Origin: Holosporaceae bacterium 'Namur'
GTDB taxonomy: Bacteria; Pseudomonadota; Alphaproteobacteria; Rickettsiales; Midichloriaceae
Assembly (NCBI GenBank): GCA_014116815.1
Contig: JACGYV010000024.1
Coordinates: 1-19,444 of the forward strand
Direction: 5' to 3'
Length of the DNA stretch: 19,444 nt
How positions within the stretch are numbered: position 1 is the first letter of the stretch; each line of letters starts with the position of its first letter. A program made the position numbers and the translations under genes. Below are positions 8,126-16,196 of this stretch, in pieces. A model generated the notes under the pieces. It was not told where the DNA came from. It worked only from the letters and a program-made list of their open reading frames with translations, and searched no databases.

Positions 8126-8560
8126 TCAAAGATCTGTTAGTTTTTGTACTCTTTTTTTATGCCTGCCCTGTAAAAATTCCGTAGAAAGAAAAACATCTAC
8201 CATTTCAAGTGCAGCTTTTTCCTCTAAGAATCTAGCTCCAAGCACCAAAACATTAGCATCGTTGTGCTCACGAGCAAGTTTTACATATGAAGCATTATGG
8301 CATAGTGCAGCTCTTATTTTTGGGTTTCGATTGGCAGCAATCGACATACCTATTCCGCTTCCGCAAACTAATATTCCGATTCCCCCCTCACAGGCGGCAA
8401 CACTATCACTTAACTTTTCGGCAAAGTCAGGGTAATCTACTGATTGATTACTATTAGTACCCAAATCAATTACCTTATATGTTTTGCCACTAAGATGTTC
8501 AACTATCTTCTCTTTTAAGCTAAATCCTGCGTGATCTGAACCCACATATATTTTTTGCAT
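8126..8560 (-). CDS. rpiB: Ribose-5-phosphate isomerase B
   Basis: This 144-residue protein of the RpiB/LacAB family interconverts ribose 5-phosphate and ribulose 5-phosphate in the non-oxidative pentose phosphate pathway, feeding nucleotide synthesis. It begins MQKIYVGSDHAGFSLKE, with the family Asp9-His10. The catalytic Cys66 is in VCGSGIGMSIAANR, and REHNDANVL near residue 99 carries the conserved histidine. I chose the ATG at 8560, which matches the family N-terminus and has AGGA 8 bases upstream. An in-frame ATG at 8569 overlaps the stop of the upstream SH3 gene in an ATGA junction and is a possible alternative. Either way, translation is likely coupled to that gene. Confidence 0.93.
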   Translation of the reverse strand: MQKIYVGSDHAGFSLKEKIVEHLSGKTYKVIDLGTNSNQSVDYPDFAEKLSDSVAACEGGIGILVCGSGIGMSIAANRNPKIRAALCHNASYVKLAREHNDANVLVLGARFLEEKAALEMVDVFLSTEFLQGRHKKRVQKLTDL

Positions 8561-8565
8561 AACAA

Positions 8566-9099
8566 TCATCCTATAATTTCTTCTTGATAGACTCCCCAAA
8601 GATTAATTTTTTTAATCCAGCCCGTATACTCTTCAATTTTAATTTTACACCATTCTCTATCACACTTCTTAATATTCCCGATTACCCCTAACTCAGCTTT
8701 TACAATAGGATGTGAGTTCTCATCCGGATATCTAAGTAAAACCATTTCTTGTTGCTTCAGCTTATACTTATCCACATTTAATTCAAATTTATTTCCTATA
8801 ATGACCACGTTTCTACGACCAGTAATTAAATTCTCGTTAATCCAGCCTTCCGTTCCATCAATATCTTTTAGTTTTCTCCAATTTTCAAACTCAGCCACCA
8901 CTTCCATCGGATACCCTTTTTTCAAATATGTCCATTTGATGGCATTCTTTATCCCTGCACCATTTCTTAAATTAGATTTATTTGACTTCAAAACCACAAA
9001 ACGCGGCAGCGGTAAACCGGTTTCTTTTCCGACCTCTCTTGCCAACGCATTCATGGGCAGCAAACCGACTAATAAGCAAATAATTAAAAGTCTTTTCAT
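8566..9099 (-). CDS. Exported protein with two SH3-like domains
   Basis: The gene encodes 177 residues. Residues 1-20 form a Sec signal peptide (MKRLLIICLLVGLLPMNALA) ending in an AxA-type cleavage site, so the protein is periplasmic or surface-exposed. The mature part has two bacterial SH3-like modules. About residues 33-95 contain LRNGAGIKNAIKW, then GTEGWI; about 97-170 contain LLRYPDENSHPIVKAELGVI, then the W-C-K-I-K and YTGWI elements. This resembles the SH3_4/DUF1058 family, often thought to bind cell-wall peptides. Cys146 and Cys151 could form a disulfide. Its ATG overlaps the coaD stop (ATGA) and it leads directly into rpiB, so it is embedded in a metabolic operon. Its function is unknown. 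Confidence 0.8.
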   Translation of the reverse strand: MKRLLIICLLVGLLPMNALAREVGKETGLPLPRFVVLKSNKSNLRNGAGIKNAIKWTYLKKGYPMEVVAEFENWRKLKDIDGTEGWINENLITGRRNVVIIGNKFELNVDKYKLKQQEMVLLRYPDENSHPIVKAELGVIGNIKKCDREWCKIKIEEYTGWIKKINLWGVYQEEIIG

Positions 9100-9593
9100 T
9101 TTTTACTGTAACGTTCTTGAATTTTAGCTGCTATTTCCTCTGATACGAAACCCTTAAGGTTACCTCCCAGTCTTGCTATCTCATTTACAAAGCTTGATGA
9201 AATAAAATGGCCGTTTTCTGTAGCAGGTAAGAAAACGGTTTCAATATCAGGTGATAATTTATGGTTTATATAGGACATTTGAAACTCATACTCAAAATCA
9301 GCCAAGGCTCTTAGCCCTCGAACTATAATCCTTGCTCCCTCGGTCTTAATAAAATCAACCAGTAAACCTTTAAATGCTTTAGCCTTGACATTCTCAAGTT
9401 TCAGCCTCTTTAGCTCATAATTCAACATATCCACCCTTTCTTCAAATGAGAAATGAGTAATTTTTTTACTATCCTGTGCAACGGCGACGATTACACCTTC
9501 AAAAACTTTGGCTGACCTTATAATAATATCCAAATGTCCTAAAGTTACAGGATCAAATGTTCCCGGATAAATAGCAATTTTGTTATTGTTCAT
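9096..9593 (-). CDS. coaD: Phosphopantetheine adenylyltransferase
   Basis: This 165-residue enzyme of the nucleotidyltransferase superfamily adenylylates 4'-phosphopantetheine to dephospho-CoA, the penultimate step of coenzyme A synthesis. It starts with the nucleotide-binding segment IAIYPGTFDPVTLGHLD, where TLGH (17-20) is the catalytic T/HxGH motif. It also has RGLRALADFEYEFQM and the late ISSSFVNEIA motif, all typical of CoaD. It is the first gene of coaD-SH3-rpiB-glyA. A promoter lies 80-115 bases upstream, and its stop overlaps the next start by four bases. Confidence 0.95.
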   Translation of the reverse strand: MNNNKIAIYPGTFDPVTLGHLDIIIRSAKVFEGVIVAVAQDSKKITHFSFEERVDMLNYELKRLKLENVKAKAFKGLLVDFIKTEGARIIVRGLRALADFEYEFQMSYINHKLSPDIETVFLPATENGHFISSSFVNEIARLGGNLKGFVSEEIAAKIQERYSKK

Positions 9594-9658
9594 TCTCTTA
9601 TGGTTTCATTTATCTATATGTTTGAATATACGGGGTTTTTATCATCTTTACAAGGCAG

Positions 9659-9709
9659 GCAATACATATTGCAGCGCTATATTATATAATAAGTTTCCTC
9701 TTTTATGAA
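9659..9709 (-). promoter_or_regulatory. Promoter of the coaD operon with a palindrome at the predicted start
   Basis: On the minus strand, TTCATA (9709-9704), a 17-base spacer and TATAAT (9686-9681, perfect consensus) form a plausible sigma70 promoter in the 156-base gap between tsaE and coaD. A 14-base palindrome, GCAATACATATTGC on the plus strand (9659-9672, 6-bp arms), begins right at the predicted transcription start and may be an operator. The leader to coaD would be about 80 bases. Confidence 0.45.
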
Positions 9710-9749
9710 GATTATAAAAACAGGTAAGCTCAGAAGCAGACAAAAAAAA

Positions 9750-10166
9750 TTAATTAATCATGGTAATTTTTCGTGAATTTTCATTTTCACCGATTTCTAT
9801 TAATATATCTATTTTATTGCTTGGTAATATATTTTCTATAATTTCCGGCCATTCAATGATTGCCAGCTCATTAAAAGCATCTTCGATACCAAGTTCATAT
9901 ACTTCTTCCGCCTTTTTCAATCTATATAAGTCAAAATGCCAAATTTTAAACCTTGGGGCGTTATATAAGTGCACTAAATTAAAAGTAGGGCTGGTAATTT
10001 CTAAATTATGATTTTTGGTAATATGCCTTATTAAACTTCTTGATAGAGTAGTTTTTCCGGCTCCCAAATCACCCCTTAAACAAACCGCCATTCCGGCTTC
10101 CAATTTTTGAGCAATATTTGCAGCAAATTTATCCAACTCTTCCAAACTATTTATTATAACTTGCAT
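9750..10166 (-). CDS. tsaE: tRNA t6A biosynthesis ATPase TsaE
   Basis: This 138-residue P-loop protein works with TsaB, TsaC and TsaD to place threonylcarbamoyl on A37 of tRNAs reading ANN codons. The Walker A motif RGDLGAGKTTLSR is at residues 31-43. SPTFNLVHLY, the HFDLYRL strand and the IEWPE segment are typical TsaE landmarks. The ATG overlaps the stop of the PBP gene by one base (TAATG), so translation is probably coupled. It is the last gene of the motA-nuoF-PBP-tsaE run, followed by the coaD promoter region. Confidence 0.93.
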   Translation of the reverse strand: MQVIINSLEELDKFAANIAQKLEAGMAVCLRGDLGAGKTTLSRSLIRHITKNHNLEITSPTFNLVHLYNAPRFKIWHFDLYRLKKAEEVYELGIEDAFNELAIIEWPEIIENILPSNKIDILIEIGENENSRKITMIN

Positions 10167-12127
10167 TATTTTTTCGTATTTTTTTCAATTATGCTATCTA
10201 TGGTTTCTCCCTTCTCCTTTTTACTAAATACTGAAGATAAGAAGTTCATTATAGAATTTGATTTCTTTTCATTACCGGTATTCTCAACTTTTTTCCAAAT
10301 AGTTCTATAGCTTTTTTCTATATTCTTCTTCATAAAGTCTTTCCAGATCTCAGCAGGCAGTCCTCCGCCCATCACTCTTTTCATGGAGGTATTATCGTCA
10401 TTACCCACCCACACGCCAACCGTCAGATAATCGGTAAACCCTATAAAGCATGCGTCCCGATAATCTTGCGTAGTACCGGTTTTACCGAATACTTCAGCTC
10501 CTGCTATATGAGCTTTTTTACCGGTTCCGTTTTGAATTACTTTGGCAAGCATATGTTTAATTTGCTGATTAGCTGAGTCTGATATAACTTTTTTATAGGA
10601 ATTACTTTTATTTAAATATAAAACTTTTCCGCTTCTATCGGTAATCTTTAGTACCGCATAAGGTCTAATATTATATCCCCCGTTTGCTACTATCGAATAT
10701 GAACCCGACAAATCAAGCAAAGAAGTTACTTCCGAGCCCAAAGCGATACTTGGCAAGTTTTTCATCTTATCTTTTATACCAAGCTTACCTGCTGTATTTA
10801 TAACTTTTTCTCTTCCCAAGCTTTCTGATAATTTTACTGCAACCGTGTTAATAGATTTAGCAAAAGCTTCTTCTAAAACAACTTCTCCTAAATATTGGCG
10901 GCTAAAATTTCTCGGAGACCATTTGTTTATTTTAATTGGTGAGTCAATTACTATGCTTTCTTTACTATATCCGTTTTCTAAAGCCGTAAGATAAACAAAA
11001 AGCTTAAATGCCGAACCGGGTTGTCTTTTAGCACTTGTAGCTCGATTGAATTGGCTCTTGTTATATGACACTCCGCCAACCAATGCAACAATCTCCCCTC
11101 GCCTATTTATGGCTACTGCCGCCGCTTCGGAAGCATTGAATTTGCTTTTAGCATTTTTCATATTTTCTAATATTGTTTCTTCCAACTTTTTTTGTAAACT
11201 TAAATCTAAAGTTGTATAAATTTTTATATCCTGATTATTAGCGGTAAGATAGAGAGGTAACTGTTCAATCACATAATCGGAGAAATAAGGATTTTGCAAA
11301 GCGCCTCTGGCATTACCCCGCTCCATAATTAATGGGGGAATAGCTTTCTTTATATCCGTATGAGTAATATAATTTTCTTCTTCCATAGCGGATAGTACTT
11401 GCTTTGCACGTTTTATTGATAGCTCATGGTTATTAGCAGGCGTGTATTTGCTCGGAGCTTTAAGCATACCGGCCAATATTGCAGCTTCATACAAACTAAC
11501 TTTTTCTATATATTTACCGAAATAAAACTTTGCTGCCGCATCAACCCCGAAGTTTCCTTTTCCTAAATAAACTCTATTTAAGTAAAGTCGCATTATTTCC
11601 TTTTTGCTATATTTTTTTTCCAGCTTGATTGCAATCAATGCCTCCTGGATTTTGCGCTTAAAAGTTTTTTCAGGAGTTAGAAAAGCAATTTTCGCTAACT
11701 GTTGGGTAATAGTGCTTCCTCCTTGAACAACTTTTCCGGCTTTTTTATTTCTATATATTGCACGTATTATTCCCCAAATATCTACTCCACCATGATCAAA
11801 AAATCTTCTGTCTTCGATTGCTACCACAGCTTGGATCAATGTTTTTGGGATTTGCTCGAATTTTAAATCCCTTCCCTGCAAATCTCCGTAGTTAGCCAGA
11901 ATCCGGCCGTTTCTGTCCAATACGGTAAAACTCGGTTGTTTTTTAAATTCATAAACTTGCGCTATATTAGGTAAATCCGAAGAATAGTAGGCAATTATTA
12001 AAAAAGTCAAAGAAGCACATATTAGAGAAACAACAAAGCCTACTTTAAAAAAAAGAATTATTATTCTTTTTTTAATGCTTTTTTTACTACTCCCCTTCTT
12101 TTTATACGACTTCTTCTTTTTTGTCAT
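10166..12127 (-). CDS. Class A penicillin-binding protein (PBP1A family)
   Basis: This 653-residue bifunctional enzyme polymerises and cross-links peptidoglycan. A lysine-rich cytoplasmic start is followed by one membrane anchor (about 22-48). The GT51 glycosyltransferase domain (about 70-245) has the catalytic Glu105 in EDRRFFDHGG, then QGGSTITQQL (135-144) and LYLNRVYLG. The transpeptidase domain (about 335-600) has SAFK with Ser372, the S-x-N motif S425-I-N427, and KTG at 549-551 in FGKTGTTQD. It is shorter than E. coli PBP1a (about 850), with less room between the two domains. It starts 13 bases after nuoF. Presence of a class A PBP points to a lineage that makes true peptidoglycan. Confidence 0.94.
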   Translation of the reverse strand: MTKKKKSYKKKGSSKKSIKKRIIILFFKVGFVVSLICASLTFLIIAYYSSDLPNIAQVYEFKKQPSFTVLDRNGRILANYGDLQGRDLKFEQIPKTLIQAVVAIEDRRFFDHGGVDIWGIIRAIYRNKKAGKVVQGGSTITQQLAKIAFLTPEKTFKRKIQEALIAIKLEKKYSKKEIMRLYLNRVYLGKGNFGVDAAAKFYFGKYIEKVSLYEAAILAGMLKAPSKYTPANNHELSIKRAKQVLSAMEEENYITHTDIKKAIPPLIMERGNARGALQNPYFSDYVIEQLPLYLTANNQDIKIYTTLDLSLQKKLEETILENMKNAKSKFNASEAAAVAINRRGEIVALVGGVSYNKSQFNRATSAKRQPGSAFKLFVYLTALENGYSKESIVIDSPIKINKWSPRNFSRQYLGEVVLEEAFAKSINTVAVKLSESLGREKVINTAGKLGIKDKMKNLPSIALGSEVTSLLDLSGSYSIVANGGYNIRPYAVLKITDRSGKVLYLNKSNSYKKVISDSANQQIKHMLAKVIQNGTGKKAHIAGAEVFGKTGTTQDYRDACFIGFTDYLTVGVWVGNDDNTSMKRVMGGGLPAEIWKDFMKKNIEKSYRTIWKKVENTGNEKKSNSIMNFLSSVFSKKEKGETIDSIIEKNTKK

Positions 12128-12140
12128 TTTTATTGAGAAT

Positions 12141-13433
12141 TTATGCTACTTTTTTATGTATTCTTTTATACTTATTAATCCTGTCCTCGATTTCACCCCT
12201 AAAATGTCTGATCAATCCTTGAATCGGCCACGCTGCCGCATCTCCGAGTGCGCAAATCGTATGACCTTCAATCTGTTTGGTTAAATCAAATAATTTGTCT
12301 ATTTCTTCAATATCAGCTTCACCGTTTACAAACCTTTTCATAATTCTATAAAGCCATCCGGTTCCTTCGCGACAAGGTGTACATTGTCCGCATGATTCAT
12401 GCATATAAAATTTCGATAACCTGGCGATTGCCGCGATTATATCGGTCGATTTATCCATTACGATTACGGCTGCGGTTCCAAGCCCGCTATTTACCGCTCT
12501 CAAACTATCAAAATCCATTACCGCTTCATCACAAATACTCTTTGGCAGCAGCGGAACCGATGACCCGCCGGGAATAACTGCAAGCAGGTTATCCCATCCG
12601 CCTCTTACTCCGCCGGCATGCTTTTCTATCAGCTCTTTAAGCGGTATTGACATAGCTTCTTCAACATTACACGGCTTATTCACATGGCCTGAAATGCAAA
12701 ATACTTTAGTCCCTGCATTATTGGGCTTTCCTATCGAAGCAAACCATGAAGCACCTCTTCTCATAATTGTTGGAACTACAGCAATGGTTTCAACATTATT
12801 TACCGTACTCGGGCACCCGTATAAACCGACCGCTGCGGGGAATGAGGGAGGCTTAAGCCTCGGCATACCCTTTCTTCCTTCTAAGCTATTAAGTAATGCA
12901 GTTTCCTCACCACATATATAAGCTCCTGCTCCTCTATGTAAAATAACATCGAAGTCATGCCCTATACCGCAAGCATTTTTACCGATTAACCCGGCTTCAT
13001 ATGCCTCATCTATGGCTTGTTGCAAAACTACAGCTTCATTATAGTACTCACCGCGGATATAGATAAATGCAGCTTTAGCTCTAATTGCAAAACCTGATAT
13101 TAAACACCCCTCAATCAACTTATGAGGTTCATTACGTATAATATCCCTATCCTTACAGGTTCCCGGCTCACTTTCATCAGCATTAACCACAAGATAAGAC
13201 GGCCTGCCGTCCGGAGCAGACTTAGGCATAAAAGACCATTTTACCCCTGTGGAAAAACCTGCACCGCCTCTTCCTCTGAGCCCTGAGAGTTTAACTTCAT
13301 CAATAATTTGCTCCGGGCTACTCTGTAAAATTTTTTTGGTATTATCCCAATCGCCTCTTTTTTTAGCTTCTTTTAAAGTAAAAGAGGACTCTCCGTAAAG
13401 GTTGGTAAATATGCGATCTTTTTCGTGTAACAT
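12141..13433 (-). CDS. nuoF: NADH-quinone oxidoreductase subunit F
   Basis: This 430-residue subunit of respiratory complex I binds NADH, FMN and the N3 [4Fe-4S] cluster and is the entry point for electrons. The glycine-rich nucleotide site is [15 protein letters not shown] (52-66), followed by the NADESEPGT segment (84-92). The Fe-S ligands are Cys348, Cys351 and Cys354 in [15 protein letters not shown], plus Cys394 in [10 protein letters not shown]. Length and motifs are complete. No nuoE or nuoG adjoins it; it lies between motA and a PBP gene, detached from the rest of complex I. No clear Shine-Dalgarno precedes the ATG. Confidence 0.97.
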   Translation of the reverse strand: MLHEKDRIFTNLYGESSFTLKEAKKRGDWDNTKKILQSSPEQIIDEVKLSGLRGRGGAGFSTGVKWSFMPKSAPDGRPSYLVVNADESEPGTCKDRDIIRNEPHKLIEGCLISGFAIRAKAAFIYIRGEYYNEAVVLQQAIDEAYEAGLIGKNACGIGHDFDVILHRGAGAYICGEETALLNSLEGRKGMPRLKPPSFPAAVGLYGCPSTVNNVETIAVVPTIMRRGASWFASIGKPNNAGTKVFCISGHVNKPCNVEEAMSIPLKELIEKHAGGVRGGWDNLLAVIPGGSSVPLLPKSICDEAVMDFDSLRAVNSGLGTAAVIVMDKSTDIIAAIARLSKFYMHESCGQCTPCREGTGWLYRIMKRFVNGEADIEEIDKLFDLTKQIEGHTICALGDAAAWPIQGLIRHFRGEIEDRINKYKRIHKKVA

Positions 13434-13448
13434 TTGTAAATGTATGAT

Positions 13449-13477
13449 TTTATAACCTAATACTTTTTGTACACCAA
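13449..13477 (-). promoter_or_regulatory. Possible promoter of nuoF
   Basis: On the minus strand, TTGGTG (13477-13472), a 17-base spacer and TATAAA (13454-13449) lie in the 57-base gap between motA and nuoF. The -10 is good and the -35 matches at only three positions. It could give nuoF transcription independent of motA. Confidence 0.35.
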
Positions 13478-13490
13478 TTAAACTATTATA

Positions 13491-14384
13491 TCAATCTGAT
13501 TGAGGCGCAGCTTCTTTATTTTCAACTTTTAAATCTTTCATTGCTTCTTCAAGCTCAAAAAATGTCGGCTGATAAACTCCCGGTACGTTACCTCTTCCGA
13601 TCTCTATCGAAATTTGCGGGGCATTCCCCTTTAGATGCGCAACGATTGTATCTCTGATAATAAATAAAAATTGCAGATCCTGCATATGAATTGCCTTAGC
13701 TTTATTAGACATAGGGCCGACAATACAATAAGCTAAAAATACTCCTAAGAATGTTCCGACCAAGGCGCTACCGATCATCATACCAAGTACGGAAGGCGGC
13801 TGATCGATAGAAGCCATAGTTTTGATAACCCCAAGTACGGCAGCTACGATCCCGATCGCCGGCAACCCGTCCGACATGGTTTGCAATGCATCGGCACCGG
13901 CCGTAACTTCATGAGCATATTTATCCAATTGCCTTTGCATATTATCTTCAATTTGGTAGGGATCTTCCAAACTCATGGTAACTATCCTTAAAGTATCGCA
14001 TATAAAACTGATAACAAACTTATCAGCCAGTATTTTTGGAAATTGGCTGAATATAGAGCTTTCGCTAGGTTTTTCAATATGCTCTTCAATTACTAATATT
14101 CCTTTAGTTTTAATTGTTTTTGTAATCAAAAAGAGCAGACATAAAAGATCCTGGTAATCTTTCTTAGACCATTTAGTACCTTTGAAACACTTAGCAACAT
14201 CAGATAAACATTTTTTTAAAGTGCTGGTTTTATTGCCTACGATTGTTGCACCGACTGCGGCGCCACCGATTACTAACATCTCAAACGGTAATGCCTCAAG
14301 AATAACTCCTATACTACCGCCATGCAGAGCATATCCGCCGAATACCGCTCCGAGTATGATTATTATTCCTACTATTAAAAGCAT
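13491..14384 (-). CDS. motA: Flagellar motor stator protein MotA
   Basis: This 297-residue inner-membrane protein closely follows E. coli MotA (295 residues). With MotB it forms the ion-driven stator that turns the flagellum. Landmarks are VFGGYALHGGSIGV near the N-terminus, IEEHIEKPSESSIF (99-112), SDGLPAIGIVAAVLGVIKTM (171-190), GSALVGTFLGVFLAY (205-219) and the late FFELEEAM. The two functional prolines are at 175 and 224. Glu100 matches E. coli Glu98, and the Arg90 position is a lysine (92). I chose the ATG at 14384 because GGGGGGAG lies just upstream; an in-frame start at 14480 would add an unconserved 32-residue leader. No motB adjoins it. It is divergent from corA and followed by nuoF. 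Confidence 0.93.
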   Translation of the reverse strand: MLLIVGIIIILGAVFGGYALHGGSIGVILEALPFEMLVIGGAAVGATIVGNKTSTLKKCLSDVAKCFKGTKWSKKDYQDLLCLLFLITKTIKTKGILVIEEHIEKPSESSIFSQFPKILADKFVISFICDTLRIVTMSLEDPYQIEDNMQRQLDKYAHEVTAGADALQTMSDGLPAIGIVAAVLGVIKTMASIDQPPSVLGMMIGSALVGTFLGVFLAYCIVGPMSNKAKAIHMQDLQFLFIIRDTIVAHLKGNAPQISIEIGRGNVPGVYQPTFFELEEAMKDLKVENKEAAPQSD

Positions 14385-14427
14385 TTTTTTCTCCCCCCAA
14401 ACACATTTACTATTTAAAAATGTTGCT

Positions 14428-14456
14428 TTGCTCGTTTTTTCATTTAAAAATATATT
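14428..14456 (+). promoter_or_regulatory. Possible promoter of corA
   Basis: TTGCTC (14428-14433), a 17-base spacer and TATATT (14451-14456) lie about 50 bases before the corA ATG in the 119-base motA-corA divergent gap. The -10 matches five positions and the -35 three. For motA, a perfect TTGACA on the minus strand (revcomp of TGTCAA near 14490) has no well-spaced -10. Confidence 0.3.
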
Positions 14457-14503
14457 CTTATTTAAGACTTTACTAAACAAGCATAGTTGTCAAGAGTGTA
14501 GTC

Positions 14504-15502
14504 ATGATTATCGCATATATAAATATTAATAACACATTGAATAAAATAGAATTAGAACCGGGCAGCATTATACCCGAAGGCTGTGTTTGGCTTGATCTTT
14601 TAGAACCTACTATTGAAGAAGAAAAATTTATTGAGAAATCATTAAACATTGATGCTCCGACTCGTGAGGAGATGAATAAATTTGAGGTAATGAGTCCTTT
14701 TTATAAAGAGGGGGATGCTTATTATATGACCGTGACCGCCCTTCATAAAGCTGAATCAGAATATCCCGATGCTACGGCTATCACATTTATTATAACTCCG
14801 AATTATTTAGTTACTCTAAGGTATCATAGGCCACGGCCGTTTAATAATTTTGCCGCACGCGCAATGAGGCAACCTGAAATTTGTTCTTCCCCTGAAATTG
14901 TTCTTGAAGGATTAATTGATTCATTAATTGATAGAATAGCAGATGCGCTTGAAAAATCCGGAAATGAGCTTGATAGTATTTTAAAAAGTATTTTTGAAAA
15001 GAAAGTGGTAAAGGGTAATAATCAAATTAAAGATAATTCTAAATTTTATTATAACAATGTTATAAAGAAAGTCGGGCGCACCGGTAACGTCATTTCTAAA
15101 AATCGTGAAAGCTTACTTAGTATTAACCGTATGCTTATTTTTTATAGTCAGATTGATACTTTAAAGAACCCGAGCCGAAAAGAGACGCGTGCTAAGTTTA
15201 AAACTATTACCAGAGAGGTTATATCCCTAACCGAGTATGCTAATTTCCTTTCGCAAAGAATCAGCTTTTTACTGGATGCTACACTCGGAATGCTAAGCGT
15301 TGAACAAAACTCGATAATTAAAGTATTCACGGTTGCGGCTGCCGTATTTATGCCACCGACCTTAATTGCAAGTATTTATGGTATGAATTTTCATATTATG
15401 CCTGAATTGGATTGGACCTACGGTTACCCGATAGCAATTTTATTTATAATTATTTCTGCTATTGCCCCTTATTATTATTTTAAAAAGAAAGGTTGGTTAT
15501 AG
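14504..15502 (+). CDS. corA: CorA-family Mg2+/Co2+ transport protein
   Basis: This 332-residue CorA channel takes up magnesium (and cobalt) as a homopentamer in the inner membrane. The large cytoplasmic N-terminal domain (1 to about 265) opens with an EGCVWLDLLEPT segment typical of CorA. Two transmembrane helices follow (about 272-292 and 308-326). The signature YGMNF, with GMN at 293-295, ends the first helix, and the acidic MPELDW loop follows. The tail KKKGWL is the usual basic CorA ending. The Shine-Dalgarno is weak (AAGAG). It is divergent from motA, and about 750 bases of gene-poor DNA follow. Confidence 0.95.
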   Translation: MIIAYININNTLNKIELEPGSIIPEGCVWLDLLEPTIEEEKFIEKSLNIDAPTREEMNKFEVMSPFYKEGDAYYMTVTALHKAESEYPDATAITFIITPNYLVTLRYHRPRPFNNFAARAMRQPEICSSPEIVLEGLIDSLIDRIADALEKSGNELDSILKSIFEKKVVKGNNQIKDNSKFYYNNVIKKVGRTGNVISKNRESLLSINRMLIFYSQIDTLKNPSRKETRAKFKTITREVISLTEYANFLSQRISFLLDATLGMLSVEQNSIIKVFTVAAAVFMPPTLIASIYGMNFHIMPELDWTYGYPIAILFIIISAIAPYYYFKKKGWL

Positions 15503-15807
15503 CTTAAAAAGCAACTATTCACATGATTTTTTATAGCTCATTAATAAACCTCTGTAGATGAGGACCCGATTATAGGGGGTTTTACTAAACTCAAACCATG
15601 AACTCTACTAAGCTTATCTTGAATTTGATTCTTCTAAACCACCCATGCTTGACAATTTCTTTGGTAGCCTTCATTGATTTTAACATGTCTTCCGGGCAGA
15701 AGCCGAAGTTGTGCTTTACTTATGATTAATAAGATGAAGTTTATAGTAAAATGCTCGGGATTATGACTACTTTTATGTAAAATCGTAATGTGAATCCGAA
15801 GAATACA

Positions 15808-15863
15808 TAAGCGCGCGCCTTCGTGCTCCTAAGAATCACTCATGCCCCCCAGGCATGCGCTTA
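15808..15863 (+). ncRNA. Candidate structured RNA (GC-rich three-stem island)
   Basis: In AT-rich surroundings, a 56-base GC-rich block can fold into three stems. TAAGCG (15808-15813) pairs CGCTTA (15858-15863). Inside this are GCGC-CTTC-GTGC (15815-15826, one G-U pair) and CATGCC-CCCCA-GGCATG (15841-15857), and the last hairpin abuts the closing stem. One pair is G-U on the plus strand but A-C on the minus, slightly favouring plus. I recognise no known RNA family and no clear promoter, so the call rests on base composition and pairing alone. Confidence 0.3.
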
Positions 15864-15940
15864 CTCTTCTTCCCTATAATATTACACAATTGATTTTGCT
15901 TAGGGTAGTGTACATTTATTTTCACTTTAGAAAAATAATT

Positions 15941-16096
15941 TTACGGCAAATACAATTTTTTAAAATCTTTAAATTTAAAAAAAGGTAGAAAGCTTAAAAT
16001 AGTGTCGTGACCTCTAGTTGTCTCATCTAAACTGCAATCAAAAACTATTCTGTATTTTGTATTCGCTTTTATTTCGACTATAGGTGCCTTGCTCAC
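15941..16096 (-). CDS. Possible small ORF or gene remnant, unrecognised
   Basis: This frame encodes 51 residues from a GTG at 16096 (VSKAPIVEIKANTKYRIVFD at the start). It has a protein-like mix of charged and hydrophobic residues and continues with CSLDETTRGHDTIL and a basic, aromatic tail. There is no Shine-Dalgarno before the GTG. After the stop, the same frame stays open for another 34 codons, to about 15836, and those codons also look protein-like. This pattern suits the decayed end of a longer gene better than a functional short one. I recognise no family, and chance cannot be excluded. Confidence 0.22.
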   Translation of the reverse strand: MSKAPIVEIKANTKYRIVFDCSLDETTRGHDTILSFLPFFKFKDFKKLYLP

Positions 16097-16157
16097 ATTA
16101 AATAAAAATATACAATATTAGCTATCACAAAAATCTTACCTACATACCCTTTAATAA

Positions 16158-16196
16158 AAAAGGCCTCTTAAAATTTATTTTTAAGAGGCTTTAAAA
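16158..16196 (-). terminator. Intrinsic terminator of the rpsF-rpsR-rplI operon
   Basis: On the minus strand GCCTCTTAAAA (16189-16179) pairs perfectly with TTTTAAGAGGC (16173-16163) around a 5-base loop. It is followed by CTTTTTTTATT. It lies about 55 bases after the rplI stop, and is the clearest terminator in the window. Confidence 0.88.

Noticed and set aside
9760..10011. Plus-strand open frame opposite tsaE
   Set aside because: It is antisense to a complete conserved gene, has no Shine-Dalgarno and codes for low-complexity hydrophobic sequence. The other antisense frames in the window are rejected for the same reason.
12075..12284. Plus-strand frame over the PBP-nuoF junction resembling a membrane peptide
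   Set aside because: It is the complement of the lysine-rich N-terminus of the PBP, which reads as Phe and Leu on the other strand.
14385..14480. Longer MotA starting at 14480
   Set aside because: The 32 added residues do not resemble MotA, while the ATG at 14384 has a strong GGGGGGAG site and aligns with the E. coli start.
15650..15680. TTGACA in the corA-rplI spacer as a promoter for an RNA
   Set aside because: No acceptable -10 hexamer lies at 16-18 bases downstream.
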